In this document: positions 6,679 through 15,545 of the stretch, piece by piece
Layout: every line of letters starts with the position of its first letter
Position numbering within the stretch: position 1 is the stretch's first letter
Source: RGZA01 sp041917755
Lineage (GTDB): Bacteria > Pseudomonadota > Alphaproteobacteria > UBA9219 > RGZA01
Assembly (NCBI GenBank): GCA_041917755.1
Contig: JAYRWY010000016.1
Coordinates: 124,001 to 188,000, forward strand
Length of the DNA: 64,000 nt
Reading direction: 5' to 3'
Position numbers and translations under genes: made by a program
The notes under the pieces: model-generated
Told to the model about the DNA's origin: nothing
Databases searched by the model: none
Seen by the model: only the letters and a program-made list of their open reading frames with translations

Positions 6679-9084
6679 ATGAGCAGCAGATTATTATCCC
6701 ACCGCGTTATTCACGAACGCAGCAAATCGAGCCGCCAGCTTCTGCCGGATTCCGTGCGTGAGTTTCTAGTACGCCGCTTTGCCGAGGTCATTGGCATTGT
6801 GTTATTGGCGGTTGCTGCCGCCCTGTGGATTAGCTTGCTGACCTATAACAGTAATGATCCATCACTAAATACAGCGGCCAATACCGGCGCGGATACCATC
6901 CATAACTGGCTGGGTCGCCCAGGGAGCTATACAGGTGATTTGTTACAACAAAGCTTCGGGCTTGGATCATATTTGCTCGTTATTATCTTTGTTGCATGGG
7001 CATGGCGCGTAGCAACACTGCGCGGGCTTAGCCCGTTTTTGTTGCGCGTTGTAGCCGCCATTCTTACGCTGAGCTTTTCTGCAGTAGCCTTGCAATCCCT
7101 TGTTATCGGGATGGGCAGCAATTTTTCACCCCTGAGCATTCCAATTGGCGGATTCATTGGCCAGTTTACGTTGGCCGTATCTGAACATTACGCGCTGCCT
7201 AAATTCATTATGCTCACCATTGCGGTGCTGCAAATTGTATTGATGCTCAGCACGCTATATTTATGCTGCGGGTTATCATTGGATGAATGGCATGTGGTGT
7301 TGCGGTTTATTCAACGCCTGATTATGCATGCAGGTGCATTTGTATGGTGGGCCGCACAAAGTGCCTATGCCCGAATTGCCCATCAGGATGTTGGCGAAGC
7401 TCCAAAACTGGATCTGCATGATGATGACGATGAAGATGAAAGTCTTCTGGATGTGGTAGAAGAAAAGCCAGCCAAGACCAGCAACAAGACCAAGATTAAG
7501 CCGCCTGCAGTTAAAAAGGCCAAAAAGCCGGTACAGACGCGTCTTGATTTCACGCGTGAGAAAGGCAGCGAGGCATTGCCCCCATTGCAACTATTGCAAA
7601 TGCCAGATGGCGAGCGCAACACCACTGAGGAATTAAGTGAGGCAGACCTACAGAAGAATGCACGCATGTTGGAAGGCGTGCTGGGTGATTTTGGCGTGGA
7701 AGGTAAGATTACCGAAGTTAGCCCCGGCCCTGTCGTTACCCTTTACGAACTAGAACCAGCACCTGGTATTAAATCATCGCGCGTGATTGGGCTAGCTGAT
7801 GATATCGCACGTTCCATGAGTGCCTTATCTGTTCGTGTGGCAGTTGTACCGGGGCGCAATGTGATTGGTATTGAATTACCCAACCGCAAGCGCGAGACGG
7901 TGTATCTTCGTGAACTGTTGATGTCGGAAGCCTATTCCGGCACGTCATGCAAGCTTCCGCTTGCCATGGGCAAGGATATTGGCGGCAGCCCTGTGGTAGC
8001 TGACCTTGCACGTATGCCGCATTTATTGGTGGCCGGTACGACGGGTTCGGGTAAATCGGTTGCGATTAATACCATGATTTTATCGCTGCTATATCGTTAT
8101 AGCCCGCGTGAATGCCGCTTCATCATGGTTGACCCCAAGATGCTGGAATTATCAGTGTATGAAGGCATTCCGCATTTGCTCGCCCCAGTGGTGACCGAGC
8201 CAAAGAAAGCCGTCGTGGCGCTTAAATGGACCGTGCGTGAGATGGAAGAACGCTATCGCGCAATGTCTAAACTGGGCGTGCGTAATATTGATGGTTATAA
8301 TATGCGGGTGAAGGAAGCGCGCGATCGCGGTGAAACCTTGATGCGCAAAGTACAAACCGGATTTGACCCCGACACAGGCAAACCGATTTTTGAAGATCAG
8401 CCGTTGGATTTGAAAGACCTGCCATTCATTGTGGTGATTGTTGACGAAATGGCAGATTTGATGATTGTGGCAGGGAAGGATATTGAAGCAACCATTCAAC
8501 GTCTGGCACAGATGGCGCGCGCCGCAGGTATCCATTTGATTATGGCCACCCAGCGCCCATCGGTTGACGTGATTACCGGTACGATTAAAGCAAACTTCCC
8601 GTCCCGCGTGAGCTTTCAGGTAACCAGTAAAATTGACAGCCGCACCATTTTGGGCGAACAGGGCGCAGAACAGCTTTTGGGACAAGGCGATATGTTGTAC
8701 ATGGCTGGCGGTGGGCGCATCACGCGTGTGCATGGCCCATTTGTCAGCGATAAGGAAGTTGAAGAAGTAGTTACCTTCCTCAAAGAACAAGGCGGCGATC
8801 CTGAATACCTTGAGGAAATTACGGCGGAAACCGAAAGCGGTGATGGTGAAGGCGGCAGTAGCATGGTGGGTGGCAACACCTCATCCGGGGATGAGTTGTA
8901 TGACAAGGCCGTCGACATTGTGTTGCGGGAACGCAAGGCAAGCACCAGCTTTATCCAGCGCCATCTGCAAATCGGTTATAACCGAGCCGCACGCTTGATG
9001 GAACAAATGGAAAAAGAAGGCGTGGTAGGCGCGCCAAACCACGTGGGTAAACGTGAAATCCTTGGCCGGAGCCTGGATGATTAA
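6679..9084 (+). CDS. ftsK: DNA translocase FtsK
   Basis: Septum-located DNA pump for chromosome segregation. The N-terminus has four hydrophobic segments (roughly residues 35-55, 93-110, 120-142 and 166-192). An acidic, Lys/Pro-rich linker follows (~230-300). The motor has Walker A GTTGSGKS near residue 452 and Walker B VVIVDEMADLM near 590. The C-terminal winged-helix gamma domain (DELYDKAVDIVLRERKAS to the end) recognises KOPS-like sites. At 801 aa it has the short linker usual in alphaproteobacteria. It starts one base after the pseudo-phosphatase gene and is followed 98 bases later by lolA. Confidence 0.97.
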   Translation: MSSRLLSHRVIHERSKSSRQLLPDSVREFLVRRFAEVIGIVLLAVAAALWISLLTYNSNDPSLNTAANTGADTIHNWLGRPGSYTGDLLQQSFGLGSYLLVIIFVAWAWRVATLRGLSPFLLRVVAAILTLSFSAVALQSLVIGMGSNFSPLSIPIGGFIGQFTLAVSEHYALPKFIMLTIAVLQIVLMLSTLYLCCGLSLDEWHVVLRFIQRLIMHAGAFVWWAAQSAYARIAHQDVGEAPKLDLHDDDDEDESLLDVVEEKPAKTSNKTKIKPPAVKKAKKPVQTRLDFTREKGSEALPPLQLLQMPDGERNTTEELSEADLQKNARMLEGVLGDFGVEGKITEVSPGPVVTLYELEPAPGIKSSRVIGLADDIARSMSALSVRVAVVPGRNVIGIELPNRKRETVYLRELLMSEAYSGTSCKLPLAMGKDIGGSPVVADLARMPHLLVAGTTGSGKSVAINTMILSLLYRYSPRECRFIMVDPKMLELSVYEGIPHLLAPVVTEPKKAVVALKWTVREMEERYRAMSKLGVRNIDGYNMRVKEARDRGETLMRKVQTGFDPDTGKPIFEDQPLDLKDLPFIVVIVDEMADLMIVAGKDIEATIQRLAQMARAAGIHLIMATQRPSVDVITGTIKANFPSRVSFQVTSKIDSRTILGEQGAEQLLGQGDMLYMAGGGRITRVHGPFVSDKEVEEVVTFLKEQGGDPEYLEEITAETESGDGEGGSSMVGGNTSSGDELYDKAVDIVLRERKASTSFIQRHLQIGYNRAARLMEQMEKEGVVGAPNHVGKREILGRSLDD

Positions 9085-9182
9085 TTAAAAGAATATGCCT
9101 GTTTTTATGGGTAAAACTCTGCTAATTCATATCTTCAGTATCAAGCCTGATTATTGCCACAAAACCCAGCGATATTACCCCC

Positions 9183-9905
9183 ATGAAAATCATCCCTATT
9201 ATCTCCATTTCGCTTCTTGCCCTTCTTGCTGCACCGCTTCATGCCGAAGACAACAGCGCAAAAGGCGGTGCATATAGCCCCGGCAATTCCTTGATGCAAA
9301 AATTGTCTAAATCGCATGCTGATGGAAAACAGGATGATGATGCAGTTGCAGAAATTAAAACCGGCGATAAAGCGGAAGTAGCGCGCATTCAAGATTATCT
9401 GAATGGCATTAAAACACTGCGCGCCGATTTCATGCAGACATTTTCCGATGGCACAACCATGAACGGCAAGGTTGCCATTGCACGCCCTGGTAAAATGCGT
9501 CTTGAATATGACCCGCCCAATGAAAATATGATGGTGGCCGATGGCGCATTCATGCATGTGTGGGACGGCCAAGCCAAAACAGGATCTAGCATTCCGCTTG
9601 GTTCATCCCTTGCGGATATTATCTTGCGAGATGATTTGAAATTAGGCGGGGATATTGCCGTTACCGAACTTAAGAAATATCCAGCGGCGGTTCACCTTAC
9701 CTTAGTGCAAACAGATAATCCTGCTGCCGGGTCTATCACCCTTGAATTTGAAGACAAGCCGCTTAAGCTCAAGAATTGGCGCATTGTAGATGGTCAGGGC
9801 ATTGAAACGCGCGTTGCCATATATAACCAACGCACTGACGTATCCATCCCCTCCTCCACCTTCTTCTACCGTGACCCTAATATGCACGGTGGGCACATCA
9901 AGTAG
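9183..9905 (+). CDS. lolA: Outer-membrane lipoprotein carrier LolA
   Basis: Periplasmic chaperone that ferries lipoproteins from LolCDE to the outer membrane. A signal peptide (SISLLALLAAPLHA, cleavage near residue 21) is followed by a ~40-residue acidic/Lys spacer. The LolA barrel has IQDYLNGIKTLRADFMQTFSDG, GKMRLEYDPP and VADGAFMHVWD. At 240 aa it is somewhat longer than E. coli LolA because of the spacer. The order ftsK-lolA-xthA is common in alphaproteobacteria. Confidence 0.92.
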   Translation: MKIIPIISISLLALLAAPLHAEDNSAKGGAYSPGNSLMQKLSKSHADGKQDDDAVAEIKTGDKAEVARIQDYLNGIKTLRADFMQTFSDGTTMNGKVAIARPGKMRLEYDPPNENMMVADGAFMHVWDGQAKTGSSIPLGSSLADIILRDDLKLGGDIAVTELKKYPAAVHLTLVQTDNPAAGSITLEFEDKPLKLKNWRIVDGQGIETRVAIYNQRTDVSIPSSTFFYRDPNMHGGHIK

Positions 9906-9919
9906 ATACGGGGTGCTGG

Positions 9920-10711
9920 ATGCGTATAGCAACCTGGAACATTAATTCGGTTCGCCTTCGCCAAGATATGGTGAAACGCTTTATGAGCGAGCATGCGCCG
10001 GATGTAGTGTGTCTGCAGGAAACCAAAACACCTGATGAATTATTCCCTACTGAACCCTTCAAAGAACTGGGCTATGTGCATCAGCATATTCACGGGATGA
10101 AGGGATATAATGGGGTGGCCATTCTATCCCGCTTGCCACTGAGCAATTTAAAAATCGAACGCTGGGCAGGCAAAGATGATTGCCGCCACATTTATGCGAC
10201 CCTGCCTGATAAGACCGAAGTGCATTGCTTATATGTGCCAGCTGGCGGGGATATTCCCGATGTGGAGCAAAACGAAAAGTTTGCCCATAAGTTGCAGTTA
10301 CTGGATGAGCTCAGCGGATGGTGGAAAAAACAATCTGCCCATGGTTCCCGCAAGATATTGGTAGGCGATTTGAATATTGCGCCCTTGGAACATGATGTGT
10401 GGTCACATAAACAATTACTGGATGTTGTATCACACACCCCGATTGAGGTTGAAAAACTTGGCCATTTGCAGGCCTCCAATGGATGGCATGATGCTGTCAG
10501 GCATTTTGTACCAGCCAGCCAAAAGCTGTACTCATGGTGGAGTTACCGTGCAGGTGATTGGGCCGCATCAAACCGTGGCCGCCGGCTTGATCATATCTGG
10601 GTTAGCAAGCCATTAGTGTCATCATTGAAAAGTACATCCATCTTGCGTGAAGCGCGCGGATGGGAACCCAAGCCAAGTGACCATGTTCCAGTAATGGTTG
10701 ATTTTACGTAA
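9920..10711 (+). CDS. xthA: Exodeoxyribonuclease III
   Basis: AP endonuclease/3'-5' exonuclease for base excision repair. The EEP-fold motifs appear in order: ATWNINSVR at the N-terminus, CLQETK (metal-binding Glu), GDLNIAP near the middle, LDHIWVS, and the terminal SDHVPVMVDF with the catalytic Asp-His. The length (263 aa) is normal. It starts 14 bases after lolA and is convergent with the next gene, with four bases between the stops. Confidence 0.96.
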   Translation: MRIATWNINSVRLRQDMVKRFMSEHAPDVVCLQETKTPDELFPTEPFKELGYVHQHIHGMKGYNGVAILSRLPLSNLKIERWAGKDDCRHIYATLPDKTEVHCLYVPAGGDIPDVEQNEKFAHKLQLLDELSGWWKKQSAHGSRKILVGDLNIAPLEHDVWSHKQLLDVVSHTPIEVEKLGHLQASNGWHDAVRHFVPASQKLYSWWSYRAGDWAASNRGRRLDHIWVSKPLVSSLKSTSILREARGWEPKPSDHVPVMVDFT

Positions 10712-10715
10712 TGCG

Positions 10716-11633
10716 TTAACCCTGCGCGGTTGGTGCTTGCCGCACAACCGGAGCCCTGTTGCCAGTTTGCGGGTCTGGTTGTACCTGTGCAATTGCAGTA
10801 TCCGCGCGGTAGCCCGGTATTTGTTGTAAAGCGCGCGCAAGACCATTCTGCACTAAATGATTATGGTGACCCGTTTCTTCGTAAATTCTCACATTATGCT
10901 GCCTTGTGAGTTGACTAGTGGACAACATATTGCGGCTGGCGAAATACGTACTGAGCTGAGTATTGGTTTGTTCAGTTAATGGATATCTATTATTTTCGAT
11001 ATAATTGCTGACCACATAAGGGCGATGGGGCTGGTTTGCAAAGCGTTGAATGGTGTCACTGCCACCATAGAGTGTGTCAAGCAACACGGCTCCTTGTATG
11101 CGCTGTCCAAGGGTTTGTTGGCCGTTTGCCTGTGTGATGCCTGATAATCCGGACATTTCGTTCTGGCGCATGGATTGTTCAAGAATTGCAAGGCTGGCAC
11201 CATATCCACCACTATAGCTGACTACGGTAATTGGCATATTACGGAAGGTATTTAGCGTTTGCTGGCTTGGACGAGCTTGGTTGTGTTGTTGAGCATGCAT
11301 GTTGGCAAGCTTCATGGCCGCTTCTTCAAAAAAACGATTGGCAAACCCAGGTTCTGCGAAACGACCGGCATCTGAATTTTTTGCGTTATATGCAAGTTGA
11401 GGTGCAACCAGGACCGCATTTAAACCTGCGCGTTCCAATTGCTGGAGAACTTGTTGACGGCTGACAATATCACGTTCCAGAATTGCCTTATGGCCATGCG
11501 CAAAAAACACCATGACTGCGGGGCGATTGATATCGAAATTTCTGGTAAATGAAAGTTCAGTTGCATTGCGCGGCGAATTCGGATTTCGCTGCGGGTCTGG
11601 AAAAGGCGCAAAAATGAACGGCGTAATTGCCAT
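10716..11633 (-). CDS. Hypothetical protein with alpha/beta-hydrolase features
   Basis: No family recognised with certainty. The 305-residue protein has a strand-like VMVFFAHGHK (~40-50) and a nucleophile-elbow-like VVSYSGGYGAS (~138-148). It also has LLDTLYGG (candidate acid) and ETGHHNHLV (~254-262, candidate His). In this order they resemble the Ser-Asp-His triad of an alpha/beta hydrolase. The C-terminal ~40 residues are rich in Gln, Pro and Ala and probably disordered. No signal peptide is seen. It lies alone between convergent xthA and the upstream M16 operon. Confidence 0.6.
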   Translation of the reverse strand: MAITPFIFAPFPDPQRNPNSPRNATELSFTRNFDINRPAVMVFFAHGHKAILERDIVSRQQVLQQLERAGLNAVLVAPQLAYNAKNSDAGRFAEPGFANRFFEEAAMKLANMHAQQHNQARPSQQTLNTFRNMPITVVSYSGGYGASLAILEQSMRQNEMSGLSGITQANGQQTLGQRIQGAVLLDTLYGGSDTIQRFANQPHRPYVVSNYIENNRYPLTEQTNTQLSTYFASRNMLSTSQLTRQHNVRIYEETGHHNHLVQNGLARALQQIPGYRADTAIAQVQPDPQTGNRAPVVRQAPTAQG

Positions 11634-11661
11634 AACTTCATCCCATCAATAGGGGATAAGT

Positions 11662-11690
11662 TTAGCCGTGAACCATTGATAGACGGCTAA
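11662..11690 (-). terminator. Weak inverted repeat after the M16 operon
   Basis: TTAGCCGT / ACGGCTAA, an eight-base perfect stem with a 13-base loop, lies 45 bases after the stop of the last M16 gene. No T run follows on the minus strand, so intrinsic termination is uncertain. Confidence 0.35.
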
Positions 11691-11734
11691 TAGGCGGGAT
11701 ACAATTTTATCTTTGTTTTTGAATGGGTTAAAGC

Positions 11735-13069
11735 CTATTCGATGCTAGGGAGAACCTTGGTCGGGGTTATGCCCTTTGGCTGGCCCACGAAAAATGTGAC
11801 CATTTGGTCTTCTTGCAAGATGCGCTTTGCAACACGCTGGATGTCGTCTGCAGTGACGGCATTCAGCCCAACTTCGTTATCCCGCTGGTCATTCACACTT
11901 AGTTTCTGACGTTGCAATTCCAGATAATGCCCAGCCACATGTTTGGTGGAGGTCAGGCTGAGGCCATAAGAGCCAATTAGATAATCTTTGGCTGCCTTGA
12001 GTTCGTCACTGCTGACTTTGGTATCACGCAATTTTGTAATTTCTTTTTTTACAAGCGATAATACCTCGGCTGCATTTTCATTTTTAAATGATGCCTGAAT
12101 GGTATATGTCGCGGCACGATCAAACAAAGACATGCCCGATGAAATACCGTAGGTGAGGCCACGTTTTTCACGCACTTCGCTCATCAACCGGGATGAAAAG
12201 CTGCCACCGCCAAGAATATAATTCATGACTTCTGCTGCATACCAGTCTTTGTCACGGCGATAAATGCCCGGCCATAGCAAAATCATGCTGCTTTGCGGCC
12301 CGTTGTAATTGACCGTAAACACCTGCTGTTTGCCTTTAATTTCAGCTTCTGGGGTTTGGTTTTGTACGGCATTTTCCGGCAATGCACCAAAGGCATCATC
12401 GACGAGCTTACCGGCCTCTTCCTTGGTAATGTCGCCGGTGATACTGACCATCAGTTGCCCACGGTTGAGGCGCTTGTGCCAGTTTTTTAAGTCATCTTTG
12501 GTAATCGAGGTGATGGTTGCCTGTGTGCCCAAGGTACGTTTGGTATAAGGATGCCCGGCAAAGACCTCACTCATCATCAGGCGCGAGAGCATCCATTCCG
12601 GATCGGATTGATATTGTTTTAGCGCGCTGATGTTTTCTGCCTTTAAGTGTTCAAGGCTATCTCCATCAAAGCGCGGAGCATTTACACTGTCGCGCAACAT
12701 GTCTTTGGCAATCGGTAATGTTTCCTTCAGGCTGCGGAACTGGCCATAGATGGTGTCACGTTGCGCCGTGAAATCGATGCGAATGGCATTGTCCTGCATC
12801 TTTTTCTGAAAACTGTTTTCATCATCTTGACCTGCACCCTTGGTCAGCATGTCTGCGGCAAGATGGCTTAGGCCTTGTTTGGCTTCATCATCCATCTCGA
12901 CGCCGCCGCGCCATGCAAACGACATGGATACAATCGGCAAATGGTGATCTTCAACCAACCATGTATCAACACCCTTGGGGGTTTTGAATATCTGCACTTC
13001 AGTTGCAATGGCTAGCCCAGGCAAGGTCGTCACAGCGACAAGCATGATAGCAGCAAGCTTATGTTTCAT
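11735..13069 (-). CDS. M16 peptidase-like partner subunit without zinc motif
   Basis: M16 (pitrilysin/processing-peptidase) fold with a signal peptide (LVAVTTLPGLAIA). Where the active family has HxxEH, this protein has HLAAD, so zinc binding is lost. It keeps the glycine-rich loop ILGGGSFSSRL and VREKRGLTYG, which in M16B enzymes contribute to substrate binding. It overlaps the upstream active M16 gene by four bases. The pair therefore matches the known heterodimer of one catalytic and one non-catalytic chain. It should be periplasmic; the substrate is unknown. Confidence 0.88.
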   Translation of the reverse strand: MKHKLAAIMLVAVTTLPGLAIATEVQIFKTPKGVDTWLVEDHHLPIVSMSFAWRGGVEMDDEAKQGLSHLAADMLTKGAGQDDENSFQKKMQDNAIRIDFTAQRDTIYGQFRSLKETLPIAKDMLRDSVNAPRFDGDSLEHLKAENISALKQYQSDPEWMLSRLMMSEVFAGHPYTKRTLGTQATITSITKDDLKNWHKRLNRGQLMVSITGDITKEEAGKLVDDAFGALPENAVQNQTPEAEIKGKQQVFTVNYNGPQSSMILLWPGIYRRDKDWYAAEVMNYILGGGSFSSRLMSEVREKRGLTYGISSGMSLFDRAATYTIQASFKNENAAEVLSLVKKEITKLRDTKVSSDELKAAKDYLIGSYGLSLTSTKHVAGHYLELQRQKLSVNDQRDNEVGLNAVTADDIQRVAKRILQEDQMVTFFVGQPKGITPTKVLPSIE

Positions 13070-14439
13070 CGGATTGGCCCTCCCAGCTGAGGTGGGGCTG
13101 GTGGCGGTGCGCTTGTATCAACGCCGCTTTTTGGCTTTAAAACACCAACGACATAAGGCGTTTGCAGGATGGCCTTGAGTGCGGCCTGCACCTGTTCAGG
13201 CTTTACCGCGCCAATATTCTCTGGCCATTTTTCAATATCATCCAGTGTCTGACCTATCGCCAGAGTAAGGCCGATGGTTTGTGCAGGGCCCATGACGCTG
13301 TCACGCGCCAAGATGGCGCGGCGTTGCAAGCTACGTTTTGCGGCATTCATGTCATCATCGCTGGGAATACGTTTTACAAATTCAGCCAACGCGGCATCAA
13401 GTTCAGATAGCACATTATCATTTGAAATATTTGGTTTTGGCACAATAGAGATGCTGAATTGTCCATCATCATACATATCGCCCTCATAACTTGCGCTGAC
13501 GCTGCTGGCGAGATTTTTTTCTTTGACCAAGCGTTTGGGCAGGAATGACGCGTCTGAGCCATCTAACAATTCTTCAAGCATTTGTATGGCAAGGGCATTG
13601 GCAGGGTTGAGGCGAGCCGACTGAATCTTATAGCTGCGCACAATGGTTGTTTCGCGTACATGTTCGTCTTCCAATTCAATGCGCGCATTACCTTTGAATG
13701 GCGGATCGGTGGCGCGCATGCGCGGCGGAATAGTTTTTGTAGGGAGTACACCGTAGGTCTTCTTAGCAAGTTCAAATACCTCGTCAGCTCTTACATCGCC
13801 GCTGACGACCACCACGGTGTTAGATGGCTCATACCATGTTTTATAAAAGCGTTTGGCGTCTTCTGCTGTAAATTTTTCAATTTCTTCTTTCCAGCCAATG
13901 ACGGGCGTGCCGTATGGATGATGCGGGAATTGCATGGCAGCCATTTGTTGGATTAGTGGTGAGAACGGTTCGTTCTCCACACGTTGTCGGCGTTCATCTA
14001 GTACGACCGCTAATTCAGGCTTTGCCAGCTCGGGCTTGATTTCAAGATTAACAAGGCGGTCTGCTTCCAGCTGCATGACCATTGGCAAATTCGCCTTGGA
14101 TACTGTGGCAAAATAGGCCGTATAATCCCACGATGTGAAGGCGTTTTCAGATCCGCCGACAGCTGCTATGCGTTTACTGTATTCGCCATTGGGAACTTTT
14201 TTTGTGCCCTTGAACATCAAATGTTCAAGGTAATGTGCAATGCCTGATACGCCGTGACCTTCATCGGCTGCACCCGCTTTGATCCACATCATATGGGTAA
14301 CAACCGGGGCCATATGGTTTTCAACCACCACGACCTGCAAGCCATTGGGCAGAGTTGTTGTTTTTGGATTAAAGACAGCCGCCTGAGCAGATGATGCCCC
14401 AAGCACGAAAGCCAGTACCACAAGCCAGTTTTGGCGCAT
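13066..14439 (-). CDS. M16 zinc peptidase, catalytic subunit
   Basis: Signal peptide (LVVLAFVLGASSAQA), then an M16 domain with the inverted zinc motif HYLEH in GIAHYLEHLMFKGT (~residues 66-79). The downstream Glu is probably in the ELAVVLDERRQRVENEP helix. VGGSENAFTSWDYTAY is typical of the family. At 457 aa it is a single-chain half that needs a partner, which the next, overlapping gene supplies. The upstream neighbour is a lipoprotein of the Bam complex type, so a role in outer-membrane protein quality control is possible but inferred. Confidence 0.92.
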   Translation of the reverse strand: MRQNWLVVLAFVLGASSAQAAVFNPKTTTLPNGLQVVVVENHMAPVVTHMMWIKAGAADEGHGVSGIAHYLEHLMFKGTKKVPNGEYSKRIAAVGGSENAFTSWDYTAYFATVSKANLPMVMQLEADRLVNLEIKPELAKPELAVVLDERRQRVENEPFSPLIQQMAAMQFPHHPYGTPVIGWKEEIEKFTAEDAKRFYKTWYEPSNTVVVVSGDVRADEVFELAKKTYGVLPTKTIPPRMRATDPPFKGNARIELEDEHVRETTIVRSYKIQSARLNPANALAIQMLEELLDGSDASFLPKRLVKEKNLASSVSASYEGDMYDDGQFSISIVPKPNISNDNVLSELDAALAEFVKRIPSDDDMNAAKRSLQRRAILARDSVMGPAQTIGLTLAIGQTLDDIEKWPENIGAVKPEQVQAALKAILQTPYVVGVLKPKSGVDTSAPPPAPPQLGGPIR

Positions 14440-15026
14440 TATTGAACAACCACTGAGTTATTTTTTTCAATTGCCGGGGTGCCGCCTGAGGTTACGGGCT
14501 GGCCATCGCGGCGAGCCTTATCAAGGCGGGCTTTTTCTTCAACTGCATCAACAACGGTGCCCTGTTCCTGCTTTTGCGGGTCTTTCCAGAACGTAATCGC
14601 TTCGAGCAGACGGCGGCTGCCTACAACTTGCTGGCCGGCCTCTTTATCGAGTTTTGAGCGAATGCGCGGATCGGCACGATCACTGGCTGTTTGGCCAATC
14701 AACGCTTTTTCAGCAGGGCTAAGCGCATCCATCTTAAGTGATGTAACACCTTGCTGCGGGACGGTTTCCATTTTGCCTTCGCCGTATAATGCTTTGGCTG
14801 CATTGGTGGCAGGATTTACAGAGTTGGTTGGCTGTGCGCCGGGACGCGGCGGGCGCAATTCAAAATCAGGCGGCATTGAAAGTGGCGGACGATCAATCAC
14901 GGCAAATTCATCGGGCGGGGTATTAACAAGGCCAACAGCTTCGCGCACTTCACCACAGCCCGTAAGGGCAACCAGTGTCGCGGTAACAATAAAAAGCTGC
15001 TTGGTGTGTGCGGTGATTGTTTTCAT
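14439..15026 (-). CDS. DUF3035 lipoprotein, BamF-like
   Basis: Lipoprotein of 195 aa with lipobox LTGC (Cys24). The mature part begins with PPDEFAVIDRPPLSMPPDFELRPPRPG, the conserved core of DUF3035. A member of this family in Caulobacter, BamF, is a subunit of the outer-membrane beta-barrel assembly machine. The rest is charged and probably extended. It lies directly after lspA, whose product would process it. It shares its last base with the start region of the M16 gene, which implies coupled translation. Confidence 0.82.
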   Translation of the reverse strand: MKTITAHTKQLFIVTATLVALTGCGEVREAVGLVNTPPDEFAVIDRPPLSMPPDFELRPPRPGAQPTNSVNPATNAAKALYGEGKMETVPQQGVTSLKMDALSPAEKALIGQTASDRADPRIRSKLDKEAGQQVVGSRRLLEAITFWKDPQKQEQGTVVDAVEEKARLDKARRDGQPVTSGGTPAIEKNNSVVVQ

Positions 15027-15031
15027 AGCGT

Positions 15032-15544
15032 CTATTTTTGAAGTGTCTTTTTGTCAAAAGCAAGGCTGTCGATAAATAGCAAGCCAACCCCGCCCACAAT
15101 GGCACTATCGGCAATATTGAAGGAAGGCCAATGATAGGCGGCAGCGTTAAATGTGACATAAAAATCAAGGAAATCGATAACCGCCCCGTGCAGCACACGG
15201 TCGATGGCGTTGCCAATTGCCCCGCCAACAACAAGGCCAATGGCAATCGAAATCAATCGGCTACGGGTGCGGAACAACCAGACCAATAGCGCGATGGTAA
15301 TGGAAATGGAGATTGCCAAAAATATGATGGGTTGCGCATCAACCGGAGCCTTGTTGAACAAGCCAAAGCTGATGCCGTGATTATAGACCAACACCAGATT
15401 GAAAAAAGATGTAACGACCTGCGACATGCCTTCGGTTGGAAACATGCCAAGGATGATGGTTTTACTAATCTGGTCAATCACCGCAACAAACACCGCAAGG
15501 CAAAGCGCAATGATTTTAATGTGGGATAGATTTGCGACTTGCAT
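15032..15544 (-). CDS. lspA: Lipoprotein signal peptidase
   Basis: Aspartic inner-membrane protease that cleaves prolipoproteins after lipidation by Lgt. Four hydrophobic helices are visible. The two catalytic aspartates fall in GNAIDRVLHGAVIDF and FNIADSAI, and VVGGAIGN is conserved. The frame continues further upstream inside ileS, but the ATG at 15544 (MQVANL), one base after the ileS stop, gives the normal length of 170 aa. Lgt and LolA are also in this window. Confidence 0.95.
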   Translation of the reverse strand: MQVANLSHIKIIALCLAVFVAVIDQISKTIILGMFPTEGMSQVVTSFFNLVLVYNHGISFGLFNKAPVDAQPIIFLAISISITIALLVWLFRTRSRLISIAIGLVVGGAIGNAIDRVLHGAVIDFLDFYVTFNAAAYHWPSFNIADSAIVGGVGLLFIDSLAFDKKTLQK

Positions 15545-15545
15545 G

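Noticed and set aside
8152..8790. A 212-codon open frame opposite ftsK
   Set aside because: It lies fully inside the well-supported ftsK motor region, has no ribosome-binding site, and its His/Phe/Asn-rich protein is what a shadow frame gives.
14479..15075. A 198-codon plus-strand frame opposite the BamF-like gene
   Set aside because: Ser/Arg/Pro-rich antisense shadow of a gene with a clear lipobox and family motif.
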